In this document: positions 18,473 through 28,400 of the stretch, one piece after another | How positions within the stretch are numbered: position 1 is the stretch's first letter | Layout of the letters: the number at the start of each line of letters is the position of its first letter | Assembly: GCF_001650345.1 (NCBI RefSeq) | Contig: NZ_LVHF01000012.1 | Coordinates: forward strand, 744,001-808,000 | Length of the DNA stretch: 64,000 nt | Source: Photobacterium jeanii | Lineage (GTDB): Bacteria; Pseudomonadota; Gammaproteobacteria; Enterobacterales; Vibrionaceae | Reading direction: 5' to 3' | Notes under the pieces: generated by a model | Database searches by the model: none | What the model saw: only the letters and a program-made list of their open reading frames with translations | What the model was told of the DNA's origin: nothing | Made by a program: the position numbers and the translations under genes

Positions 18473-18535
18473 AGTCTAGCAATCAACCTTGAAAACGATC
18501 CGTGATCAAATTCGCATTTGTGTAAACGTTTCCAC
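18473..18535 (-). promoter_or_regulatory. gal operon promoter with GalR operator and candidate CRP site
   Basis: GTGTAAACGTTTCCAC at 18520-18535 fits the GalR operator consensus GTGTAANCGNTTNCAC at every fixed position. CGTGA-N6-TCGCA at 18501-18516 matches 8 of 10 CRP consensus bases. The two centres are 19 bp apart, as for OE and the CRP site of E. coli gal. On the minus strand TGCTAGACT (hexamer 18478-18473) is a plausible extended -10, placing the start near 18466 and CRP near -42. A weak second operator, GTGTTGCCGTTTGAGC, is at 18455-18470. Confidence 0.7.
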
Positions 18536-18660
18536 AAATGAATTTTTAACATCAAGAACGCTTTGGCAACCGAAACACAAGAAATAAGCGTTACAATCAT
18601 TAGGTTTCAATAAGTTAGCAATAATGTTGTTACGTAAGCTAGCTCATAAAACTTATATAT

Positions 18661-18671
18661 ATTTACTAAAA
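18661..18671 (+). promoter_or_regulatory. EbgR-like motif upstream of the first ebgR
   Basis: ATTTACTAAAA, one base from the palindrome TTTTACTAAAA found before the second ebgR gene. It lies about 80 bp upstream of the ebgR start and could be an autoregulatory operator. Confidence 0.4.
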
Positions 18672-18721
18672 ATAGATGCAGCTTTAGTTTCATGGCTTAC
18701 AATATCCATCAATATGAATGA

Positions 18722-19735
<1,014 letters not shown>

Positions 19736-19774
19736 TCAACTTACAAGCACAAACCTTACCTTTCATTTATCGCT

Positions 19775-19797
19775 AAGGTGCTGATTATCAGCACCTT
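19775..19797 (+). terminator. probable terminator after ebgR copy 1
   Basis: AAGGTGCTGA, three-base loop, TCAGCACCTT. The stem is perfect but the T tail is short, so termination may be partial. Confidence 0.55.
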
Positions 19798-20520
19798 TAT
19801 ATGTCAGCACTATCTGTTTCACTCTCCCAGAGCTATTAGCTTTGTGTGCTTCCATAAACAACAGATACCAAACTCCAAAACCAAAGCCCCAAAACAAAAC
19901 ATCTTTGCGCCCAACTAAGAGTAAAACGTTTTCACAACTTTGTATTAGTAAAAATTTTCACTAGTACCTTTCCTCATAAAAAAGTCGTTTGATAACTATT
20001 CTGTCATTAACCCGGAACAAGATTAATTAACGAAACCCCCTTGAAACATTTCTGACAAGAAAACAGCTGTCACTTCACCCTATTAGCGCTTTTTCCTTCA
20101 TGCAGGTCTACTACATTCTGCGTGGGAAACTAGATCGCTCTGAGCAAGATTTTTAAAATGGATTCGTGCCCTACAGACATTATTACAGCCTCCAACTAAT
20201 TTTTATAAGAAGCATATAAGAAGCCAAACTCATATTAACAACTGGCTTATTTAATTAGCGTTGTTTTCATCAGGCCATATTGGAGGAATATGAAAAATGG
20301 CAAATCTATTTCAACAACTATCTTCAAACTTGATACTAAGTTAAGTCCCTTTGGTCTTATTTATAACCTTATTCTTGGCCAAGCAGTCCCTCCTCCCTTA
20401 ACCAACTGAAATACAAATATTAGTTCACAATAGTTAAGATAAGTTAAGATTTAAAAACTATATATTTAATAGCGACTTTGCTCAAATACCGCTCTCAAAA
20501 CAATTATGGTATTTACAAAA
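19798..20520. other. long intergenic region before the Bor-like gene
   Basis: About 720 bp, AT-rich, without a recognisable gene, repeat or transposon remnant. It contains one short ORF with a Shine-Dalgarno sequence (20290-20409, listed separately). Unusually long for this otherwise compact region. Confidence 0.45.
20290..20409 (+). CDS. possible small protein, 39 residues
   Basis: An ATG at 20290 opens a 39-codon frame (starts MKNGKSISTTIF, ends QAVPPPLTN) just after GGAGG at 20282-20286. The 3-nt spacing is short for that Shine-Dalgarno sequence. A second ATG at 20296 in another frame would give a 15-residue peptide (MANLFQQLSSNLILS) with a more usual spacing. Neither is recognised; either could be a small protein or a leader peptide, or chance. 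Confidence 0.2.
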   Translation: MKNGKSISTTIFKLDTKLSPFGLIYNLILGQAVPPPLTN

Positions 20521-20808
20521 ATGAAAAAAGTAATTATTGCAGCAACCGTTGCTCTATTTATGAGTGGTTGTGCACAACAGTCTTTCGTAATGTCTGACAA
20601 CAACAGCGTACTTAAAGAAGAAAACTCTCAGCATTTCTTTATTAATGGCTTAGCTCAAGAAAAAGAAATTAATGCTTCTGACGTTTGTGGTGGTACAGAT
20701 AAAGTAGCTAAAGTTGAAGTTCAACAAACATTCTTAAACGGCGTGTTAAGAGCTGTTACTTTGGGTATTTATACTCCTCGTGAAGCTCGAGTATATTGTA
20801 AATCATAA
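20521..20808 (+). CDS. bor: Bor-family lipoprotein
   Basis: A 95-residue lipoprotein with a lipobox (FMSGC, Cys16) after a short signal peptide starting MKKVIIAATVAL. The body matches phage lambda Bor closely in pattern: HFFINGLAQEKEINASDVCGG, then QQTFLNGVLRAVTLGIYTPREARVYC. Bor of lambda is an outer-membrane lipoprotein linked to serum resistance, related to Iss of E. coli. No other phage gene is nearby. The ATG at 20521 fits the signal peptide; the ORF extends five codons further upstream. Convergent with torA, sharing a terminator. Confidence 0.88.
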   Translation: MKKVIIAATVALFMSGCAQQSFVMSDNNSVLKEENSQHFFINGLAQEKEINASDVCGGTDKVAKVEVQQTFLNGVLRAVTLGIYTPREARVYCKS

Positions 20809-20822
20809 GTAACCTATAAAAT

Positions 20823-20856
20823 AAAGCCAGTAGACTACTCTCCTTCTACTGGCTTT
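20823..20856. terminator. bidirectional terminator between bor and torA
   Basis: AAAGCCAGTAGA pairs perfectly with TCTACTGGCTTT around a 10-nt loop. Confidence 0.8.
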
Positions 20857-20899
20857 CTTCTTAATTGATAAATTAACCAAAAAATATAAGTGGTTTATA

Positions 20900-23386
20900 T
20901 TAACTGCTTTCGCCCACGTTTATCGGACCACCAAACGATGTTACTGGTGGCACTTCACCTTTGAACTTCTCAAATTCAACCACCACCGTATTCGCACTGG
21001 TTGCCTGCGCAAGTTCTGATGAACCTATATCTTGCGTTAAGGTATTAGGGTCGCCATAAGTATCTATCGCACCGATCTTTTCGTTGAGCGGCCCGTACCA
21101 AGCCCCTTCGTGAATACGAATAACACCACGAGGATAGTTATCAGATACCTTAGCCCCAGCTAACAACTGGCCTCGATCGTTATACACCCGCACAATATCG
21201 CCATCACTGACACCGCGCTCTTTAGCATCTTCAGGGTTGATATACACGGGTTCACGACCTTGCACCGTATACGTTGCACGATATTCTTCAGACTCACACA
21301 TTTGCGAGTGTAGGCGCTGATCTGGGTGGCAAGATTGCAACCAAATAGGATACTTACCTGATCCCGGCCCACCGTGCGAGCGTTCCGATTTTTCAAACCA
21401 CATCGGATGACCTTGACAGTGTTCGTAACCAAAACGATCAATCTTACGACTAAAGATCTCGATAAAGCCTGATGGTGTGCCTAATGGATTGATTTCAGGA
21501 TCTTCACGGAAAGCGGCATGACGAACAAAGTTCTTACCTTCACCAAACTCGACCACACCATCTTGCCAGAACTTATCAAACTCAGGCATTTCAAAGTTCG
21601 CTTTATTGGCTTCTCGGCACTCACCATAGAGCTGACGTAGCCATTCCATTTCATTCATGCCACGGGTGTACTCTTTGGCACGCCCGAAACGTTCACACAG
21701 CTCAGTAAAGATTTGGAAGTCAGTTTTGGATTGATAAAGCGGATCCACCAGCTTGTGCATCGCCAAAATACCCGATGCCGAATATGCCCCATAAAGGTCA
21801 ATATCGTTACGTTCAAACTGGGTACAAGCAGGCAAAACAATGTCGGAGAAACGGCAAGTTGCCGTCCATGCAAACTCAATAGTGACGACCGTTTGCAGTT
21901 TCTGGAATGCTGTTTTCATCCGGTTGCGATCTTGATGGTGATGCCAAGGATTACAACCGCTAACGACTAACATTTTGGTGTCTGGCAGTATAACTTTATT
22001 GCCGTTGTATCGAATCTCTTTGCCCGGCTCTAAAATAGCATCAACCCAGCGGGCAACTGGTATGGTACTACTGTAGCCCTTAAAGTCGTTGTTATCCCAT
22101 TTTGGTTTTTTCCCTTCGTCGACATTACGTGGGAAACCGCCAGGACCGGATGCGCCTGTAGGTGGAATACCCACCCCACTGTAATGGTGAGAATATGATA
22201 CACCGCCGCCAGGTAAGCCAACTTGGCCTATCATGGCAGCCAATACAGCCCCCATCCAGTATGGTTGCTCACCATGCTGCTGACGCTGAATTGCCCAACC
22301 GAAAATCAATTGAGTACGGTCTTTTACCAATAGACGGGCAAACTCACGAATTTCGTCGGCTTTCACGCCACAAATTGGCTCTGCCCATTCCGGTGTTTTC
22401 TCCACTTTATCTTTTGATTTGCCTTCAAGATATGGCACAAATTCATTGAAGCCTAAAGCATAAGTTTCGATGAATTTCTTATCATAGAGCTCTTCTTTAT
22501 ACAGGGTATGAGCTATCCCCAACATGAAGGCGACATCAGATTGTGGGTTTACATAGATCTGATCGCAATTGAAGTAATTCTGGCTCTTAGATTTCACAGG
22601 ATCGATTGAGATCACCTTGATCTCCCCTTTGGCGATCTTGTCTTTTAGTTGCTCATAATAAGCATAAGAGCCGTGGGTTTCACATTGCCAACCCACTTGG
22701 GTATTTTTAATCGGATCATTCGCCCACAGCACAATCGTTTTACTATTTTCGAGAATATCAGGCCACGACGTTCCTTGCGCATAAACCTCGGTTGAGCCTA
22801 ATACATAGGGTAAAATGGTTTGTCCTGCTCCAGTCGAATAGTCCCCGACTTTCTTAATGAAATTACCATGCATGGCAACCGCACGTTGCATGTGGTTACC
22901 ACAGCTGTGGAATTGCCCTGTTTGACGCCACCCCGTTTGCCCAGCGTGAATAGCCCAAGGGCCATAATCTTTCTGGATACGCTCAAGTTCTTGGTAAAAG
23001 AGATCGAGTGCTTCATCCCATGTCACTCGAATGAAGCGGTTATCACCTCGAGTATCACCACTGTATTTATGCTTTTTCAGCCACTCAAGGCGTACCATGG
23101 GGTAACGCACTCGCGATGGACTGTAGATAATCCCTTTAATGCCTTTGAGCATATCGGTTGGGTACTTATCAAACTCCAGCGGTTTAATTTCTTGCACTTT
23201 ACCGTTATAAATTTTGGCGCGGAAAGCGCCCCAGTGTGAACCTGAAACCTTCCACACTCCATCTGAAGCATAAGGCGAAACTTCTTCAGCAGCTCTTGCG
23301 GCCTGCATCAATAAACTAGGACCAATCACAGACGCAGCTGATGTCGTCGCGAGCCCTTTCAAAAATTTACGTCGACTTAAAGACAT
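20900..23386 (-). CDS. torA: trimethylamine-N-oxide reductase, molybdenum subunit
   Basis: An 828-residue periplasmic reductase of the DMSO-reductase family that reduces TMAO to TMA with electrons from TorC. The N-terminus carries a twin-arginine signal (SRRKFLKG) ending near ARA. The Mo-ligand serine is in DYSTGAGQ at residue 184. Other bis-MGD-binding stretches such as [17 protein letters not shown] and the C-terminal [16 protein letters not shown] are present. It is the last gene of torECA, 12 bp after torC. The dedicated chaperone gene torD, often the next gene, is absent here; the following gene is convergent bor. Confidence 0.95.
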   Translation of the reverse strand: MSLSRRKFLKGLATTSAASVIGPSLLMQAARAAEEVSPYASDGVWKVSGSHWGAFRAKIYNGKVQEIKPLEFDKYPTDMLKGIKGIIYSPSRVRYPMVRLEWLKKHKYSGDTRGDNRFIRVTWDEALDLFYQELERIQKDYGPWAIHAGQTGWRQTGQFHSCGNHMQRAVAMHGNFIKKVGDYSTGAGQTILPYVLGSTEVYAQGTSWPDILENSKTIVLWANDPIKNTQVGWQCETHGSYAYYEQLKDKIAKGEIKVISIDPVKSKSQNYFNCDQIYVNPQSDVAFMLGIAHTLYKEELYDKKFIETYALGFNEFVPYLEGKSKDKVEKTPEWAEPICGVKADEIREFARLLVKDRTQLIFGWAIQRQQHGEQPYWMGAVLAAMIGQVGLPGGGVSYSHHYSGVGIPPTGASGPGGFPRNVDEGKKPKWDNNDFKGYSSTIPVARWVDAILEPGKEIRYNGNKVILPDTKMLVVSGCNPWHHHQDRNRMKTAFQKLQTVVTIEFAWTATCRFSDIVLPACTQFERNDIDLYGAYSASGILAMHKLVDPLYQSKTDFQIFTELCERFGRAKEYTRGMNEMEWLRQLYGECREANKANFEMPEFDKFWQDGVVEFGEGKNFVRHAAFREDPEINPLGTPSGFIEIFSRKIDRFGYEHCQGHPMWFEKSERSHGGPGSGKYPIWLQSCHPDQRLHSQMCESEEYRATYTVQGREPVYINPEDAKERGVSDGDIVRVYNDRGQLLAGAKVSDNYPRGVIRIHEGAWYGPLNEKIGAIDTYGDPNTLTQDIGSSELAQATSANTVVVEFEKFKGEVPPVTSFGGPINVGESS

Positions 23387-23398
23387 AGCTTGATCCTT

Positions 23399-24583
23399 CT
23401 AGTGATGACCTTCGACAAAATCAGATGAGTGTTTCTGTAGGTACTTAAGTACCAATGCTTCACTGTCATGATCTAAGTTGACGAATGCCAACATACCGTT
23501 AAACATGCCCGGCCAAGTATTGGCATCGAAGTGGGCTTCTTCTGGTTGGGTATGACACACACTACAGTTGGTGTTGTAAGCTGATTTGGTTTCGCTCCAA
23601 ATATCTTCTACATTCGCCAATAGCGATTCTTTAGGCATCCAAAGTTTGACCGAAACACGTTGCCAAGGCAGACCTGTTAGCTCATCTTCTTTTTCTTCAA
23701 ATTTCTCAACCAAAGTGTCACTGGTTGCCGCATCTTTACTAAGCGCTGCGGTTGGAATGTTCATACCGAAGTCTTCATTAATAACGCGACCAAAGCCTTT
23801 GGTCTTACGCCAACCGTTAATCTCAACTTGCACCGCATTGTCTTTAACTGCGACCACTTTGACTTCAGATGCCGGATTGAGCTGACCACCATCTTCGGTC
23901 ATCGCTTCATCGACAAACATTGGTAGATAACGCACGCTGAAATAGGTGTTACCTTCAGAGAACTGCGTATTTTGCGATTTAGCTACCAACTGCGACACCA
24001 TGCCACCTGAAGCTTCCATATTTCCTGGAAGTTCGTGCGCTATCCCTTTATGACAATCCAGACAACTTTGATCTCGTTCTGCCGCTTGCTTCATTTGGGT
24101 TTGAGCAAGCTCCGACATTTGATCCCAATCCATGCTGTCGTAGTTATGACAGCTTTTACATTCAAGCGAACCATTGGCAGCAAAGCGTTCCCACTCGTGG
24201 TTTGCCAGCTCTAAACGTTTTTCTAAGAATTTTTCGCGGGTATCGATAGTGCCAAAAATTGCACCAAAAACTTCTTTACTGGCCTGCATCTTACGGGCGA
24301 TTTTATCTGTCCAATTATGCGGAACATGACAGTCTGGACAGGTTGCTCTCACCCCTGAATGATTCGACCAGTGAACCGTTTGCTGCAACTCTTCGTATAC
24401 ATTGTCACGCATCTCGTGACAGCCAATACAAAACTTCTCGGTGTTGGTCAGTTCAAGGGCGGTGTTAAAGCCCCCCCAAAACATGACACCAGCGATAAAA
24501 CCACCGAGTGTTAAGACACCTAAACTAATGTGAACCGCAGGACGCCAAAATGTCGCCCACAGTTTTTTTAACCAACTCATCAT
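23399..24583 (-). CDS. torC: pentaheme c-type cytochrome TorC
   Basis: A 394-residue membrane-anchored periplasmic cytochrome that passes electrons from menaquinol to TorA. A single N-terminal transmembrane segment (near residues 15-37) is followed by four CxxCH motifs (CIGCH, CPDCH, CKSCH, CLDCH) in the NapC/NirT-like half. A fifth, CSVCH, lies in the C-terminal domain, which is the TorC pattern. The two ATGs at the start are adjacent; the first is used. Operon member between torE and torA. Confidence 0.95.
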   Translation of the reverse strand: MMSWLKKLWATFWRPAVHISLGVLTLGGFIAGVMFWGGFNTALELTNTEKFCIGCHEMRDNVYEELQQTVHWSNHSGVRATCPDCHVPHNWTDKIARKMQASKEVFGAIFGTIDTREKFLEKRLELANHEWERFAANGSLECKSCHNYDSMDWDQMSELAQTQMKQAAERDQSCLDCHKGIAHELPGNMEASGGMVSQLVAKSQNTQFSEGNTYFSVRYLPMFVDEAMTEDGGQLNPASEVKVVAVKDNAVQVEINGWRKTKGFGRVINEDFGMNIPTAALSKDAATSDTLVEKFEEKEDELTGLPWQRVSVKLWMPKESLLANVEDIWSETKSAYNTNCSVCHTQPEEAHFDANTWPGMFNGMLAFVNLDHDSEALVLKYLQKHSSDFVEGHH

Positions 24584-24624
24584 AGTCTTGACCTACCTTG
24601 TCGTGGATTGTGTTGAAGGCTCAA

Positions 24625-24798
24625 TTAACCGTGACCGGGAGGGCCGAGGAAGAAGACCTGTAGCATCCAGACGATAAAGCCGTAACCGCCGACCAATGCT
24701 ATGGCCAAGATAGGAAAGAGAAATATGGTTATGAAGATGAATGAGCGCCACTCGTACTTTGCTCTTTCATCCCCTTTAGGGATATCTTTATCTGTCAT
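24625..24798 (-). CDS. torE: small membrane protein TorE (NapE family)
   Basis: A 57-residue single-pass membrane protein: a charged N-terminus (MTDKDIPKGDERAKYEWRSF), one long hydrophobic segment and a short tail ending GPPGHG. This matches TorE, which precedes torC in Vibrio, Aliivibrio and Shewanella tor operons; its exact role is not known. The ATG at 24798 follows AAAGGTG by 7 bp. A GTG at 24822 would overlap that site and is rejected. Confidence 0.88.
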   Translation of the reverse strand: MTDKDIPKGDERAKYEWRSFIFITIFLFPILAIALVGGYGFIVWMLQVFFLGPPGHG

Positions 24799-24971
24799 GC
24801 TCACACCTTTTGTTGTTATCACCTACCCCTTAAGCATTAAAAAAGAGCAGGCACTATCAACGAAAGTATAGTTAAGGATTCTGGCACGACAGGTATGCGA
24901 TGAAATTATCGTTAGCTAGCCACACAAATAGTGATGGGCGTCAATAATTCCTGTACGGATTAAATTTAACC

Positions 24972-25010
24972 AAAAGAAAAAAAGCACCGAACAAGGTCTG
25001 TCCGGTGCTT
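24972..25010 (-). terminator. terminator of the Sel1-repeat gene
   Basis: On the minus strand AAGCACCG pairs with CGGTGCTT, extended by TGT/ACA after one mismatch, followed by a long T run. It lies 40 bp past the stop codon of the Sel1-repeat gene and upstream of torE. Confidence 0.8.
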
Positions 25011-25050
25011 GGGTCTGCCAAACATTTAGGTCTGGCTTAGAGAGGAAGGT

Positions 25051-25845
25051 TTATAGCGAAGCGCTATAAATAGTTTTGTTATTTTTATAAAGATTTAAAC
25101 GTTGTGAAAACTTATTGAAACGTTGGTTTTCTTCTTTTGGCAATTTGCTTAACGCCATTTCTTGCGCTTTTACTGCATCGGTAAACTCACCACATGCGGC
25201 ATAAGCGGCTGCTAAGTTATCGAAGTCTCCCGCATCGTTAGCACCAACACGGTGGATAATTTGTTTCGCCATTTTTAGCGCTCGTTCACCGTCACGCAAC
25301 TCTTCATCAGAGCAGGTTGCGTACAACCAAACAAGGTTACGCTTTGAGTCAACAGAACCTGCATTGGCTGCATCTTTGAACCATTTGATTGCATTAGCAC
25401 AATCCGTTTTTCCTGTACCTGCACCTGATGCATAGAAGTGACCCAGTTCAATCATGGCTGGTACTGAACCTTCTGCGGCTGCTTGTGTGTACCAATCTAC
25501 GGCTTGTTTGTTGTCGCGAGGTAAACCACGACCATTTTTGAACAAATCGCCAATCATGGTTTTAACTTCAGGCATGTCGGTAGCGGCTTTCTTTAGCCAG
25601 TACATGCCTTTTAATGGATCAGCTCGTAAGCCATTCGTACCTTCAAGGTAAGCGCGACCTAAGAACAGTTGCATATTCTTATCGCCTTGTTCAGCTTCAA
25701 GCTCAACATATTTCAACGTAGAGAGAAGATGATTCTCAGGAGACGTTGTTACGGACGCATGCGCCATATTAATTCCGTATCCAGTGGCTGCTAAACCAAA
25801 CATCGCACCGATAACAACATTTTTTAAAGTCATAACTGCTGGCAT
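25051..25845 (-). CDS. exported Sel1-repeat (TPR-like) protein
   Basis: A 264-residue protein with an N-terminal signal peptide (about residues 1-30, ending MAHA) and several Sel1-like repeats: AYLEGTNGLRADPLKGMYWL, LFKNGRGLPRDNKQAVDWYT and FYASGAGTGKTDCANAIKWF. Such repeats form helical scaffolds for protein-protein contact in the periplasm. The C-terminal part has a TPR-like segment (AAAYAACGEFTDAVKAQEMA). The ATG at 25845 gives the best signal peptide; the ORF extends further upstream without support. No functional partner is evident from the neighbours. Confidence 0.8.
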   Translation of the reverse strand: MPAVMTLKNVVIGAMFGLAATGYGINMAHASVTTSPENHLLSTLKYVELEAEQGDKNMQLFLGRAYLEGTNGLRADPLKGMYWLKKAATDMPEVKTMIGDLFKNGRGLPRDNKQAVDWYTQAAAEGSVPAMIELGHFYASGAGTGKTDCANAIKWFKDAANAGSVDSKRNLVWLYATCSDEELRDGERALKMAKQIIHRVGANDAGDFDNLAAAYAACGEFTDAVKAQEMALSKLPKEENQRFNKFSQRLNLYKNNKTIYSASL

Positions 25846-26116
25846 AAAACGTTCTCTCAAGTTGCTCTCTCTAATCTGGGAATGGAATTTACCGATCGCC
25901 TGTACAAAAAACAACCAATATTATTTGGGCAATCGTGCCTGATTAGCACAACAAAGAGAAGAGAAGTTATGAGCTGTCAGTAGGTTATTGTGAAAGTAAT
26001 CATGAAAAGAAAGTGCAATAAGTGAGAGATAGATCGCACGTAGTCACCAATTATAGCGCTATAAACTGTTCATGAGCTGAATAACGCTTAGAGAGCAAAA
26101 ATAGAAAACGATACGT
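25846..26116. other. intergenic region upstream of the Sel1-repeat gene
   Basis: About 270 bp without a gene. It should hold the promoter of the Sel1-repeat gene. No clear operator or repeat was seen. Confidence 0.4.
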
Positions 26117-26144
26117 AAAAGCGCCAGCATGAGCTGACGCTTTC
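26117..26144 (-). terminator. terminator of the 333-residue lipoprotein gene
   Basis: AAAGCGCCAGC and GCTGACGCTTT form an 11-bp stem with one wobble pair. The T tail on the minus strand is short. Confidence 0.6.
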
Positions 26145-26189
26145 ATTCATTTTACCAAGTAGCAAATAAGACTCTTGTCGTCATAACCC

Positions 26190-27191
26190 TTATTGGAAAT
26201 CGATGTTCAATACATCTTTACCTAGCTTGTAACCTTTTTGGCTAGAGTCGACATTCAAAACGTCATTTACTACATCAGGTAAATCAAACAAGCCATTACA
26301 TACCAGCGTTAAGTCGTAATCACCTGATTCAATATGCTTGAACTCGTAAGAGTTATCTTGACCTACTTTAGCCGTTACTACAGGTTCTGTTTCCGAACCC
26401 ATATCACCGTAACTTTCGGTATCTGACTCGTAGAGATAAACATAAGCGTCAACCATTGAAGCTGCACATGCCGATGGGTTTATGCTACCAATAATGCTGC
26501 CCGCTTCATCGTTGTTCACTAAACGTAGACCGCGATTTTTCATCTCGTACGCGTCTTCTTTAAGCTGCAACATGCTACGAAGATCAAATGCAAACGTGAT
26601 GGTTTGTGGAATATCGAAGTTTAAGTTCAGGCCTTCAAAAGTAAGCTCATCTGCAACTTTGAGCGGTTTTAAATCGCCAAAAATATCACGAACATGCGAA
26701 TATGGCGTGTTCAAAATATCACCATAACCGCCTTCATCCACAGTCGATAATGCAACCGACACATAGTCACCCGCCGCCATTAGTTGGTCTTCAAGTAGGC
26801 GAACTAAATCAACACCTGTCAGGTCTGTTAGGTTCAATACCACAAACAATGGATTACCATCACCATCGGTTGGGATCTCTCCATCAACAGGGACACAATC
26901 ATCTGAACTTGCAGCTTGTTCAAACGACTCAGGCGTCCAATTGACGATATCACCCACATTGTTGATGAAGGTCATGCCATCAATCGCCACACAGACTTTT
27001 GATACATCTTTATCTGTTGGTGTTTCTGGAATTGGCGATTCAGCCACATCGGCAGATACAGGCACTTGAGCTGACGCTCCGCCCTCACCTGCACTCGGCG
27101 CTAGACTGCCGCCGCCATCTGAATCTCCATCGGAACCACCACACCCAATCACCACAAACATGGTGAGCACTATCAGTATTATATTTTTCAT
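26190..27191 (-). CDS. hypothetical lipoprotein
   Basis: A 333-residue protein with a lipoprotein signal: a hydrophobic start (KNIILIVLTMFVVIGC) and lipobox VIGC with Cys17. Next comes a low-complexity Gly/Ser/Asp linker (GGSDGDSDGGGS) typical of exported lipoproteins. The rest is acidic; a DITLVCNGLFDLPD-like segment near the end could be a beta-sandwich domain, as the stretch VTAKVGQDNSYEFKHIESGDY looks like a carboxypeptidase-regulatory-like fold. I do not recognise the family. It is monocistronic, with its own terminator. Confidence 0.75.
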   Translation of the reverse strand: MKNIILIVLTMFVVIGCGGSDGDSDGGGSLAPSAGEGGASAQVPVSADVAESPIPETPTDKDVSKVCVAIDGMTFINNVGDIVNWTPESFEQAASSDDCVPVDGEIPTDGDGNPLFVVLNLTDLTGVDLVRLLEDQLMAAGDYVSVALSTVDEGGYGDILNTPYSHVRDIFGDLKPLKVADELTFEGLNLNFDIPQTITFAFDLRSMLQLKEDAYEMKNRGLRLVNNDEAGSIIGSINPSACAASMVDAYVYLYESDTESYGDMGSETEPVVTAKVGQDNSYEFKHIESGDYDLTLVCNGLFDLPDVVNDVLNVDSSQKGYKLGKDVLNIDFQ

Positions 27192-27634
27192 GTCATCACC
27201 CCTACGACAAAGTGAAAATAGGCCGTTATTGTTGTGGTGTTGTCACCACCCTTGTTATATCAGTGCCTTATCTATGGCGCTGTATAGATGCCGCATATTT
27301 ACGGTCTAGTTGTGCTGGATGGCCGACCCAGCCGCTACACCAATATGATTAACACTGCTGCGAACGGAATTAATCAGATTGGTAATGAAATTTTAGGTGC
27401 TCTGATAGAGGTGACAGGGTTATCTGAAGCTGTGTTAACGATTGAGAAAAGGATCTTATAGGCAAGACAAAAAATGCAGTTTCGAGGCAAATTCACGATT
27501 GTAATAGTGCGGGATATTAATAGTGTATCTACGGGAGACATCACGCAGAGAAAGCGCCCTTCCCATGTTAAATTGCAGCACGCCTGATAGGCTACCAGTG
27601 ACATATCAACAACTCAGGCTTGCATGCTCTAACT
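27192..27634. other. 443-bp intergenic region
   Basis: Divergent region between the lipoprotein gene and the tandem secreted paralogues. A minus-strand ORF of 76 codons inside it shows no signal, domain or good ribosome site and is not called. No clear repeats or operators. Confidence 0.4.
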
Positions 27635-28387
27635 ATGAAATATCCGGTACTTTCTCAGTCGCACTTTCGTGCATTATCGTTATTCCACGCGGTTAAATCA
27701 GCTTGGGTGTACGTCTGTTTTATCGCTTTAAGTGTTATCAGCGTTTCCGCTCACGCTCTCTATCCTACCGTGGTGTATCAAGAGAATTTTCAAGGTTTCA
27801 CTTTTTCATCATCCACCACAGCTAATATCAGCAACGAACCACTTCGCTTCGCAGGCAAAGGCCAAACAGAAGTTACCATCAGCACATGCCAACAATTAAA
27901 GCCCCAAATGCCTTCAGAAATTGCTGACTATGAATATTCCCGTTACTTCCGCGCAGTAACAACGTGCGCAGCAATCGAAAAGCTAGCCGAGGCAAAACCT
28001 GCCGTCACACGCCCAATGGGGCAACTACTTGATATGAATTGGCTTGAATCTCTCCCAGCCAAAGCGATTCCCTATCCCAAAACTGACCATATCAACAATG
28101 CACTAACCATCGCCCACCAGCTCAAGTTCAAGCAGGTTAAGCTCTCGGCATCCAACAACTACGAACTCATTACCGAGCACGACCGCATTTACTTAACGCC
28201 ACTCGCCCGTGCTGATTTTACCCACGATGGCAATGAAGACATTTTGCTGCAAACAGAATGGTACCCACAGGACGCCTTCGGAAAGTATGTTGATTTACTC
28301 ATCATCAGCAAAGCGCACGAAAAAGCCATGCCTGTTATTACTTGGCGATTGGTAAAACCTGATTTAACCAAACAAGAGCAAATCTAA
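27635..28387 (+). CDS. exported protein of unknown function (tandem paralogue A)
   Basis: A 250-residue protein with a long N-region and a hydrophobic segment (VYVCFIALSVISVSAHA), either a signal peptide or a membrane anchor. The mature part contains two cysteines (STCQQL and VTTCAA). It is clearly related to the next gene: LARADFTHDGNEDILLQTEW and VITWRL here correspond to LARGDFSNNGIEDILIQTDW and YISWRF there. The D-x-x-x-D/N-G-x-x-D pattern resembles Ca-binding FG-GAP/VCBS loops. The function is unknown. The start at 27635 (ATG) is preferred to a TTG at 27620. The next gene begins 13 bp later, so the two form an operon. Confidence 0.75.
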   Translation: MKYPVLSQSHFRALSLFHAVKSAWVYVCFIALSVISVSAHALYPTVVYQENFQGFTFSSSTTANISNEPLRFAGKGQTEVTISTCQQLKPQMPSEIADYEYSRYFRAVTTCAAIEKLAEAKPAVTRPMGQLLDMNWLESLPAKAIPYPKTDHINNALTIAHQLKFKQVKLSASNNYELITEHDRIYLTPLARADFTHDGNEDILLQTEWYPQDAFGKYVDLLIISKAHEKAMPVITWRLVKPDLTKQEQI

Positions 28388-28400
28388 CGAAGGATGAATA

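Noticed and set aside
19736..20520. A prophage or attachment-site remnant upstream of bor
   Set aside because: I looked for integrase fragments, tRNA ends and direct repeats and saw none.
24823..25050. TorR boxes (CTGTTCATAT-like) upstream of torE
   Set aside because: No convincing tandem copies could be found by eye.
27374..27604. 76-codon minus-strand ORF between the lipoprotein gene and the tandem paralogues
   Set aside because: No ribosome site, membrane pattern or family; likely chance.
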